From assembly GCA_027625915.1 (NCBI GenBank), contig JANTQA010000033.1, forward strand, positions 5,332,001 through 5,396,000: a stretch of DNA of 64,000 nucleotides, in the 5' to 3' direction. The notes below the pieces were generated by a model. It saw only the letters and a list, made by a program, of their open reading frames with translations, was not told the origin of the DNA and made no database searches. Made by a program: the position numbers and the translations under genes. This stretch comes from Anaeramoeba flamelloides. Lineage: Eukaryota; Metamonada; Anaeramoebidae. Shown piece by piece: positions 22,738-32,351 of this stretch; position 1 is the first letter of the stretch; each line of letters opens with the position of its first letter.

Positions 22738-23060
22738 ATAAGGGAAGAGTTAACATAAAAAAATCTTCAAGTAAATTTAATAGCAAATTCAAAAATCATT
22801 ATATTGGTCTTCTGAAATTGAAAAATGGTGTAAAGCCTATTTACAACAAGAATAAAATCAACTTTAATGATATTTATGATAGGAGTGTTGACAAATATTT
22901 CAATTAAGCGACAAGTAAACATCAAAAAAATCTTCAAGTCAATTTAATAGCAAATTCAAAAAAATTATACTGTTCTCCTGAAATTGAAAAAGAAAGTTCA
23001 AACCTGATTACCACAAATCATTTTTTGAGATTACACGATTATATTTCCAATTCCACAGTG
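22738..23060. repeat. Direct tandem duplication, about 165-bp period
   Basis: Segments starting near 22738 and 22901 share AAAAAAATCTTCAAGTaAATTTAATAGCAAATTC-type sequence and then TCTGAAATTGAAAAA/CCTGAAATTGAAAAA. A 62-codon frame over the first unit is not conserved in the second, so I treat both as non-coding. Confidence 0.65.
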
Positions 23061-26000
23061 AATAAAATAAGATTAGTTCTGAAAATAATTTTTATAGAAT
23101 GATAAAGGACTAATTATCAAATATTATGGGCTTTTTTTTACCCCCTTTAGTTCAAATAGAACTTACAAAGAAATAGATTGTATTTCGTAAGATCTTTATT
23201 TATTTTTTATTCCTTTTTGAGACTGATTATTGTTCCGTTTTGAACCAATAAGGGGAGTTTAATGCTTTAATTCCTAGAAAGAAATAAAATGATAATTAGT
23301 TGAATTTTTTTTCCAAGTTAACTTTCTAATACCAGTATCTTTTTTGGAATTAAGTATATTTTTTCTACTGATTATTTTAAAAAATTCACTTTTATAGTTT
23401 ATTGGACCATTTTGATATCTTTTTCCACAAAGAATAAAATTTCTATGATAATTTAAGAAAATATTTTTTTTTCAAATATAATGGAGATGTAATAGATTTT
23501 GAACTTTTTTTGATAATGAGAAAAATGGATTATTTTTTTAATAGCAATATCTCATAATTGAAATGGTTTTCTAAAGTTAATCTAATATTATCGTAATTAG
23601 TTTTTTAATGAACTTTATAGAATTTCCAGATATAGGTATTTTTTTTTTTTGATTAATGAATTATACAAGGGAAAACATTTCACATCTTTTTTATTGTTTA
23701 ATCCAAATTCTATGAGTTTTGAAAAAAATATTTTCTAATTTAAAAAGTCTCTATTTATTGTTTTTACACTTTTTTATAAGTTTTATATCCGGAGATAAAA
23801 ATAATAATTTTAACCGATAATGCCAAAAGTGAAAAATGACAATAAGCTGAAATTTGGCCTCAGTTCATATATTAGCGTCTATGACGGAGAAGCCCAAGAT
23901 TGTAATAAATTGGTATTCATTGTAAATCAGATTAGTTCTCGAAGGTTAAAATGTCTCTTTAAAATTTATTAGTAAAAAACTACTAAAAAGTCAATTGCAT
24001 CTATTAGTAATGACCCTTTTATGAGTATAAAACCCAAAACTTTCAGTAAAAAAATCTGCATTTGGTCTCCAATTTAACGTCATAATTATTAATTTAATGA
24101 CTTCAAAGCTTTAAAATATATTTCTAATTCTCGAAATTAAGGAGTAAATTGAGTGATTTATTTTTCATGAAAGTGGTGAGGATCTTCAAGGTAAAAAAAT
24201 AAATAAAAAAAAAATTAAAAAAAAATCTAAAAGTTATTTTATTCATTTTTTTAGATTTAAAACCTGGAAGAATTTTAGAATTCTTAAATTATAACTTAAA
24301 ATAAATTAGTTCAACTAAATAAAAAAATTATCTAAAATATAACAGTTTTTTAAAAGTTATTTTCTTCACCCTCTTCAAAGCTTCAAAATAAACAGGATAA
24401 ATTCACTACAATCGATTCATAATCTCAACATTCTGTTAAAAAAATAATAAAGGGATAAATTATATAAAAATAAAATGCCGATTTCTTCTGTACCTCTGCT
24501 CCTCCCCTTTTTAATATTCAGAGATCTTTTTAAGCAACTATACCAGTTAAATAAAAAAACAAAAAAAAAAAAGAAAAAGAAAAAGAAAAAGAAAAAGAAA
24601 TTGAATTGAATAATACTCTAAATCAGTAGAGTAATATCGAAAAGGAACTTTTTGTATAAATAACGAATATAAGTATTCCAAGAAAATTTGTTATTTTTAT
24701 CATGTTTTTTTATATTATATTTCAAAAAAAATAATTCACATTTTCTAAACAATGAGACTCATTGAGTGATTAATTTTTAGTTAAAGTGATGAGGAACTTT
24801 TATGAAAAAAATAACAATAAATAACCAAAATAAATACACTTTAAAAATATTTTAGCTTTGTAAATTTATATATATATATATATATATATATAACTTTATT
24901 AAATTTTCCTTAAAATATAGATTCGTAACTCGAAAAGATATTTTTATTTGAAAAAAAGTAATAAATCAAATAGATTATTTTGAAAATTTATTTTCATATA
25001 TTGGAAATTAACTGATTTTGCAATTAGTTTTATAAAAAAATGCACTAAACAATTAATTTTTGTTTTTTTTAGACTATAATAATTGAAAAAATCTTTTAAT
25101 TAAAAATTTTGTAAAACAATTACTTTTGGGGGGTTCAACTATAATTTTTTAAATAAACTATTTTTCAGCCAAAGAGGCCCAGTTGCAATGGTCTAATACA
25201 TATGTTTAAAGGTTTTGCATAGATATTAGAAGAAAAATTACATTTTGGAAATTTTCAAAATTGTAATCATTTTTTCACATTTTTACACATTTTTGTTTTT
25301 TTTTTTCGATATTTTTTTAAAACGTAATTCAGTTGCAAAAAATTTTTTTATTGCAAGATCAATAGTCACTTGGTAAAAATGTATTATTCTTCTGTTATTG
25401 AAACCAGGTAAAGATTGTTGAGAAATCATATTGATTTCTATTGGAATTCTATTCGATCTTTGATCTTGATATTTGTTTAATAAATGTGAAAAATTTTTAC
25501 TTCATTTTCATTTCCTTTTTCAAATAGAGATCACAAATACCAACAAACTTTGTTTTTGGACTTAATTTCTAAAAGAAAATTATGGAAAATGGAGTGAAAA
25601 ATGTTTCATATTTATTATTCAAATACCAGTGGAAGTTAAAAACGAACATCGTTGTTTTTCTCAATGGGGCCCTAAGAATTTGAGTTTTTCAATTCTTAAG
25701 TAAATCTATTTATTAATTAGTTTTCTTCCAGACATATATCAACTATTCTTTGATGTGAATTATTCTGTTTATTTCTTATTTGTTCTTCAAAGGTCAATTA
25801 TAAAAAATAATTGATATTTGAAAAAAACGTTGGGCACCTTTGACTGAAACAGAGTTTATGTAATACTTTTTTTTTGAATTTCGATTTTTAGATTTGGGAA
25901 AAATATATTAAAAATAAATTTTCCATTGATACTTTTTAAGAGTGACCAATAGTAAAAAATGTAATTATTTAAGATTCAGAATTATTTCTAATAGATTTTT

Positions 26001-26157
26001 TAGAGTCAATTGAACCATGTAGTACTAAATCATTTACATCCAATTACAGTATACTTTAAATTTTTGATGAAATCTATGATGATGTTATTCACTAAAATTT
26101 CAAATTAAGACAAAAGATTTACAAGATCAGTTTTTTTATTGTTACCAATGCCTAAAG
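23061..26157. other. Long gene-free region with repeat fragments
   Basis: Contains an R3-like end near 23870-23990 (ATTAGCGTCTATGACGGAG), a (GAAAAA)n tract at 24569-24604, a TA microsatellite at about 24867-24892, and an R3 right-end fragment at about 25985-26100. A 50-codon ATG frame at 23820-23972 overlaps the R3-like end and is not accepted. No gene supported. Confidence 0.5.
24569..24604. repeat. (GAAAAA)n tract outside any supported gene
   Basis: Five to six GAAAAA units, the same hexamer that encodes the KEKE runs of the genes in this window. In one frame it would read KEKEKEIELNNTLNQ then stop, but an in-frame TAA lies just upstream and no acceptor fits. Confidence 0.7.
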
Positions 26158-26714
26158 GTTAACAATCCCAGAAATTAGAAAAAAGATTATTTTGTTTAGG
26201 GTGTATAGTTTATTGTTAATTTGTTTCTAGTTTGATGGATCTTGGGATTGATATGGGAATTAAAAATTGTTCAAAATGGCAATTTTTTACAATATATATA
26301 TATATTTTCCACAATCCGAATTGAAGGTTGAAAGATTAATTGGATGGAACCTAAGTTCTAAAAAAATAATGTGGTTTGTATGCTGTTGATTGAATTTGTT
26401 AATTTATTTTGGTTTTATTTGGAGCTTTTTAACAATTGTTTTCATTTATTTAATTAACAAAAAAGTTATTAAAAATTTTCCTTTTCAACCCAAAAATCAA
26501 AAATTTATTCTTAAACACCTATCTAGCTATTAATTTTACACTCTTCAACTTCAGATTTTCGAAATAAAAAAAATAAATTGTCCAAAATAGACATTTTGAA
26601 AAAACTCTAAAAACTGATACCAATCCCAAGATCCATCAAATTCGAAACAAATTAACAAGTGGTCACATCCTACCCTAGATAATCTTTTTTCTTGTTTTCA
26701 GGGATTGTCAACTT
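26158..26714. mobile_element. R2 fold-back element copy B
   Basis: Ends GGTTAACAATCCCAGAAAT and TTTTCAGGGATTGTCAACTT. The arms carry inverted pairs such as GATGGATCTTGGGATTG with CAATCCCAAGATCCATCAA. 557 bp, no ORF. Its right end lies about 175 bp upstream of the dehydrogenase start codon, so it may overlap that promoter. Confidence 0.75.
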
Positions 26715-26889
26715 TAAATGTATATATAACAAATGTTTACAAATTGATTCAAATCTTCTAATGTTGTTTTTGCTTTGGTGTGCAGATCAATCAATTCTTG
26801 AGAGACATAAGAAGAAAATAAAATTGGAATCATTTTCTTGGTTATTGTTAATTGAAAAACAAGAAATCAAAATAACGAGCTAATTTTGT

Positions 26890-27927
26890 ATGAACAATCT
26901 TATTTCAAAAGAGCCATCGATCATTAAGAAGAATTTGTTTGTCACACGAAGGGTTCCTACGGAGGCATACACTATCTTGTCAAAGTATTTTAATGTGGAC
27001 ATCTATGAAGAAGATCGAACAATCTCGACAGAGACACTTTTAGATCGAAGTAAGGGATGCGAAGCGATTATGACCTTATCTTTAGATGTGCTTAACAAAG
27101 AAACCATTTTGGATCCCAGGTTTGGGCAAATTAAAATGATTTCGAATTATGGTGTTGGGCTTGACAAACTTGATCTTGGGACTGCCACCAAACAAAACAT
27201 TTTAATAACTAACACTCCCGGTGTTTTAACATCTGCAACTGCCGATTTAACCTTCAGTTTGATTTTGGCATTATCTAAAAGGGTTGTTGAATCGAATAAA
27301 CTTATGAGAAAGCATTCAATTTACGATCAAGATCAATTTGATCCCAAACTCAATGCTCTTGGGTGTCAGTCCCTGGAAAAGAAAACACTGGGGTTAATTG
27401 GATTTGGCCGGATCGGCTTTTCTGTAGCAAAGCGTGCTGTCAGTTTTGGCATGGATATTAGATACCACGCAAGAAACGAAAGGAAAGAACAGGCTAAAGT
27501 GGTCAATGCAACGTATTGTAAGACCCTTGATCAACTTTTAATAAATTCTGATTTTGTTTCAATCATTTGCCCAGGAACACCACAAACCAAAGACATGATC
27601 GGGATAAATGAGTTCAAATTGATGAAAAAAACAGCTTGCTTAATTAACACCGCCCGTGGATCAATCGTCAATGAAGAAGAGTTGATCAGTGCCTTGCAAA
27701 GTGACGAAATAAGGGCAGCAGCAATTGACGTATACAAAAAGGAACCTTTCGTACCCCACGCGTTAAGGAAATTACAAAATGTAATCTTGACCCCACATAT
27801 CGGATCTGCAACAAGACAAGCAAGAAACGATATGGGGATACTGGCAGCCCAAAATTTAATTGATTTTTTTATCAAGAGAAAGTGTCCGAAACATGCAGTT
27901 AACAAAGAGGTTTTTAATAAAATTTAA
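26890..27927 (+). CDS. D-2-hydroxyacid dehydrogenase (glyoxylate/hydroxypyruvate reductase type)
   Basis: 345 residues, single exon, ATG at 26890. Predicted to reduce glyoxylate, hydroxypyruvate or a related 2-keto acid with NAD(P)H. The N terminus LFVTRRVPTEAYTIL is the substrate-domain start typical of glyoxylate reductases. The Rossmann motif GLIGFGRIG is at 168-176. The family's catalytic triad is complete: R256 in NTARGSIV, E285 in DVYKKEP and H303 in LTPHIGSAT. Length is normal for the family. There is no clear targeting signal, so it is probably cytosolic. Base composition is milder than the spacers, as expected for coding DNA. A close alternative would be another branch such as D-lactate or phosphoglycerate dehydrogenase; the short form without an ACT domain argues against full-length SerA. 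Substrate is not determined. Confidence 0.93.
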   Translation: MNNLISKEPSIIKKNLFVTRRVPTEAYTILSKYFNVDIYEEDRTISTETLLDRSKGCEAIMTLSLDVLNKETILDPRFGQIKMISNYGVGLDKLDLGTATKQNILITNTPGVLTSATADLTFSLILALSKRVVESNKLMRKHSIYDQDQFDPKLNALGCQSLEKKTLGLIGFGRIGFSVAKRAVSFGMDIRYHARNERKEQAKVVNATYCKTLDQLLINSDFVSIICPGTPQTKDMIGINEFKLMKKTACLINTARGSIVNEEELISALQSDEIRAAAIDVYKKEPFVPHALRKLQNVILTPHIGSATRQARNDMGILAAQNLIDFFIKRKCPKHAVNKEVFNKI

Positions 27928-27944
27928 CAACTCCACTTTTACAA

Positions 27945-28170
27945 TCATTCATTTTTTTTTTTGGTTTGGCATTTCACCTCATCTCTCAGAAATACATTGT
28001 CATTATTAAATATTGAAAAATTTCTTTAGTTCTAATTCCAATTCGAGATTTTGTTTTTTCTTCCAATTTTTAAACTCACATGGTTAAGATAACCCATCTA
28101 CTTACTTTGTAAAACCCATTACACAAAATTTAAATCCTTGTTTCTTTTTTCGAAAAGAAGGACTAAACAT
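27945..28170 (-). CDS. Possible two-exon small protein (47 residues), convergent with the dehydrogenase gene
   Basis: ATG at 28170; exon 28106-28170 ends at a strong GTAAGT donor; exon 27945-28023 follows an acceptor CTAAAG and ends in TGA. The phases agree. The product starts MFSPSFRKKKQGF and ends VKCQTKKKNE. Not recognised. The ORF is very short and its end is 18 bp from the dehydrogenase stop, so the region may simply be the 3' untranslated region of that gene. Confidence 0.25.
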
Positions 28171-29664
28171 GAAATGATCAAAGAAACCAACAATAAATAA
28201 TAATTAAATACGACATTGGTTTCTTAAAGTTCTATTCTATAAAAAAAAATTCTAAAAATGAAGTCTCTAAATGAAAAATTTTGCTCAAAAAATATGAACA
28301 TTGTAGAAAAAAAGTGAAAACCAATTTTTAATTGGGAACATTACTGAAAATGAAAACTACAAGACAAGGAAAATTTTTTCAAAAAAAAATCTCTAAATTA
28401 TATATTTTTGAAATACACTCATATAATAAACATTATTCTACCTAACAATTTTCAAAAAGGTTTGCCACTTTAATAGATATTAATGGGAATTGAAAAAAAA
28501 TGAAATTTTTCAGTAATATTTTTTTCATTTTTAATTGTAAAATTTTTGAATTTTTTAATTGGCTTAATAGAGAGATAATTTTAAAGTATTTTTTTAATGG
28601 TCTAAAAAGAAGAATATTTTTCAATTTAAAAATAGCACAAAATATTCCAATCATAAGAAATCGCTAAATTAAATTGAAAATCTGAAAATTTATCAGTTTT
28701 TGGAATATTTTAAAATCATCTTATTTTTTTTCATGTTTGAGTTTTTATATACATTCCCGATTGTTTTCTGCAAATTGGCATAACGTTTATTCTTTTTTCA
28801 ATCTTAATGTTCAATCAAAAATTAATTCATTTCAACTTTTTTCATTAAAAAAATACCCCAAAATAGGTGTTTTTTTTTCAAAAGTCGGTATTTTTGAAAA
28901 AGGGGGATATTCAGATTTTCATGAGTTTAATAGATATCCTTTTTTTATGACATAAAATTATGATAACTTTGAAAAAATAATTTATAAAAGAAGTATAACT
29001 GAAATTCAAGGTGTATTTTTGGCTAACTTTAATTTTCGGTGTTTAAATATTCCTTATAGTGTAAGATCAATTAAAAAAAGAATAAATAAATAAATAAATA
29101 CAAAATGAAGTCTTCAGCACAATAAAAATTTTTTTAATTATATCTTTTGGTATGTATTTTTCTTTGATCGATAAATTATTAAAAATTTTTTCAAAAAATT
29201 GACTATTTTTCGAGATCACTAAAACAACACAAACAATTTCCATAAATCAAGTAGATTTAAATTGTATTTGTTGATTTGATTGAAAATAATAGATTGGGTA
29301 ATTATTTGAAGTTAATTGGTTTCTTCTTTTTATTGATTTTACTTTTCATTTTCAGTAAAGTTCAAAATCAAAAATAGTATTGAACTTTTTTTCATGTTTC
29401 AATTTTTTTCCCACAACGATGAATTAATTTTTAAGTCAGATAATTTCTCAATTTAATAAAAAAAAACAAAAAATTAGAAAAAAATTATACAAATTCAATC
29501 AAATTTAATTTCTAATTTAAAATTTACTCCAAGTAATAATGGCTGTACCTTCAAAATTGAAATTAAATTAGATATTTTGATGGTTAGTGAATAAATTGTT
29601 TTATTGGAATAATAAGAATAATAAAGCAATTGTTTTTATTATGAAACGCGGATTTTTAAGTACT
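28171..29664. other. Gene-free spacer with diverged repeats
   Basis: 28200-28360 resembles 44540-44760 (TTGGTTTCTaAAGTTCTAT, then AATGAAG), and 29270-29370 is inverted relative to 59090-59200 (family R14). No gene supported. Confidence 0.4.
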
Positions 29665-30250
29665 TAAGGGATTAGCGTCACCCTAGATTTCTCATTAATC
29701 AAAGTGGCTGTAATTAGGTCTAAATGGTAAGTCATGGCTCAAATAACACTAAAAAATCTATTATAAATCTTTTGCACAATAAATTCTAATATTTTTTCCT
29801 AATGATCACTATTAAAAATTATCATTTTTGAAATTATTTTTTTTAATTCCTTTTCCTATATCTAAAAATAGAAACTCCAAATAATAGTATTTTGGTATTT
29901 AATAATTCCTCTTTAGAACTTCCAAAAGTTATTATTTTTTGAATTGTTTAATTTCAATAATTTACTCAATAATCATCAACATGAAAGTACAAAGACCGAT
30001 TAGTTTTGTTTCTTTTTTAAGAAAGTTAATTATAATATCAAGCTCTTTCCAATATTTCAGAAATAATTAGTCAAAAAAATCTTATTGTTTAATTATTTAA
30101 TTTTTGAAATAAATATAATTTTTTAGCAACTAATCTACATTTCGCCACAAATTTAATAAAGATATTTTACAACTTTGAAGTTTGAATATTGATAAATCAA
30201 CCAGTTATTAAATTTTTAGTGAAATGTAGATTTTTTTCTGAAATTATTGT
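29665..30250. mobile_element. R3 element copy B (right end missing)
   Basis: Left end TTAAGGGATTAGCGTCACC, then the family interior including TTTAGCAACTAATCTACATTTCGCC. The copy stops about 170 bp short of the length of complete copies. TTAA precedes the GGGATTAG end, as in other R3 copies. Confidence 0.7.
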
Positions 30251-31710
30251 TTGTATTTATTTCTTTATTTATTTAGAGAAAGGGGGAATTAAAGAAAATT
30301 CTGTCAAATAAAAAAAAAGAGAAGAAGAAAAATAATTAAAAGTTATATATATATATATATAATAATACTATCATTTACATGACCTAATTAAAAAATATCC
30401 ACTATCATTAGGTTTTGCTATGATTTGAAAAAATTGAGTAAAATCCTTGCCTTTACTAAATTTTTACAAATCTGAAAAATTTTCCCAACTCTTCTTCTAA
30501 AAGTTCATTAAATCTAAATACTAGTAGATATTTTTATTTCATATATCAATCTAAACTCTAACTTAAAAATGAAAATAAAAAAAATGAAAATATAAACTAT
30601 TTTTCAATGGTTTTGACACACCCAACATTACTTTCATATTAAAAATCTTGGCCAATTTATAATCTTCATGATATATCTTTAAATATATTTTTTTAAATTT
30701 TAAAAAGAGTTTTATTTCATTTTTTAATTCATTTTTTTTTTCATTTTCCCCTTTTAGTTTTTTTTTTTATGGATTCTAATAAAAGTTTGATTTTTGAGAA
30801 ACTAAATTTTAAAATTTTTGACACTTCACTTTTTTTCTCTTTTGAGATTTTTTATTATTAACCGATTATGAATGAATTAAACCTTTAATTTAGTTTTCCA
30901 ATGAGTGAGTAAAAATTTGGGTTATTGTCAAAACTATTTTAATAATACATTTAATAAATAATTCAAATTTTAAATTTTGGGTATACCAAAAATAATAAAA
31001 ATACTTAATTTTGCATTTCGTTTTATTCTAAACCCAGTAATTAGTGTTTCGTATGGCTTAACCTTAGAAATAACTTCTATCATTTTTTTAGAAATGGATT
31101 TCATTGAAAAAGAACTTATAAACCTAATAAAAATAGTTTTTTTTCATATATGAATCCAGAAAAATTCATAAAGCCAAAAGAATAAAAAAATATCAGAAAG
31201 TTTAAAACTAGAAATAACAATTTGCAATTTATTACCATTTTTGAAATATTAAGTACATTAAAGTCAGTTTCATCCTTTTTTGTGATAATAAATTTCGATT
31301 ACTATTATTTCCCAATTTAAAAATGAAAATTTTTAGTTTATATTTCAAAATCTTTTTCTGTTTATAAGTTGGAATAAAACCCAAAGATCTTTTCAACATC
31401 GTTTAGAAATGATATTTTTAGGCATTTAATTAAACTTTCTTCTTGAAAACTCAAAGACAAAATTTTTACTCTGCTAATTTGAAGTAGCGTAATAAATTAA
31501 TATTCATTTTGGAAATTGAAATAAAAATATACATTTATTAATCGGAAAATAACAGTATTTTAAACGGTTCGAATTTGTTTTACCTTATGAAAGGTTAATT
31601 TTATCATTGTTTGGCAAAAGATATTTAGTTGAATAGAGGTTTTGATAATTAGTAATTATTTTAAAATAAATTAAAAATTGAACTGGTTTTTATTTTACAC
31701 ATTAAATTTT
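30251..31710. other. Gene-free A+T-rich spacer
   Basis: A TA microsatellite lies at about 30341-30361. A single R8-like end (AATAGAGGTTTTGATAAT) is near 31633. No gene supported. Confidence 0.4.
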
Positions 31711-32067
31711 TTAGTATGTCAACAATTCTGAGCTTTTCTCTTGATAATTCCGTGAGAAAAAAAAATTTATTGATTCTTTTGGATTGTTGAGGGAATAATA
31801 TTCTATTCCTTTTGATCGTATAATGATTACCAGGGTTTTCTGAGATTCCTTTGATTCAAAAAGAATAGATTCATTGACTTTGTAAAAAAATATTAAGATT
31901 TGAAACGACGAATTCAAACAAAAGTCTCTTTCTTGAGTAACCTGAACAATTACAATTTGATGAAGGATATTTGAAATTTGCTCAAAAAAAAATTTCCTTT
32001 TTTTGTCTTCAAAGGTTTCTTTGATAAAATAAAGTAAAAGACTTTCACGAGATTTTTTGGTTTTCAT
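31711..32067 (-). CDS. Possible small protein, 118 residues, unrecognised
   Basis: ATG at 32067 to the stop at 31711; the frame is open for 140 codons in all, while the plus strand here has many stops. The predicted product is charged at the start (MKTKKSRES) with several hydrophobic beta-like stretches (QIVIVQVTQ, FQILIFFYKV, TLVIIIRSKG). No family recognised. A competing plus-strand ATG overlaps this start, and no transcript evidence can be read from the sequence. Confidence 0.35.
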   Translation of the reverse strand: MKTKKSRESLLLYFIKETFEDKKRKFFFEQISNILHQIVIVQVTQERDFCLNSSFQILIFFYKVNESILFESKESQKTLVIIIRSKGIEYYSLNNPKESINFFFSRNYQEKSSELLTY

Positions 32068-32322
32068 GGTTCCAAACCAAATATTTGAAGAAATAATATT
32101 TCGAACTTTTTGGATCAATTTTTTAAACGTCAAACCAAATCAAAGTCTACAACACGAAACAGTCAAGAAAATAAACATATTAATAATCAATTTCTAAGTC
32201 TAAACTGTTCTTTTATTTTTTTACTTTTAGTAAATTATCCACTTTTAAACGCTGGGGAATTTAAAAAGCCTTGGCATCAATTACAAAAGTTCCTTAATGA
32301 ACTTTCTTACTATAAAAGTTAG
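32066..32322 (+). CDS. Alternative small spliced reading, about 55 residues
   Basis: A plus-strand ATG at 32066 opens a frame (MVPNQIFEEIIFRTFW...) that can be joined, in phase, from a weak GTCTAC donor near 32144 to an acceptor TTTTAG at about 32231, giving an end with KKPWHQLQKFLNELSYYKS. It overlaps the minus-strand candidate at the start codon. Only one of the two, or neither, is likely real. Confidence 0.2.
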
Positions 32323-32351
32323 AAACAATAAAGAAAATCATTTTTTTTTAA

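Noticed and set aside
22719-22907. 62-codon plus-strand frame
   Set aside because: It lies on the first unit of a tandem duplication and the frame is not kept in the second unit.
23820-23972. 50-codon ATG frame with protein-like look
   Set aside because: Its second half matches the end of the R3 repeat family, so the open frame is most likely chance over repeat sequence.
24569-24604. KEKE-coding tract as a possible exon
   Set aside because: An in-frame stop just upstream and no acceptor; treated as a simple repeat.
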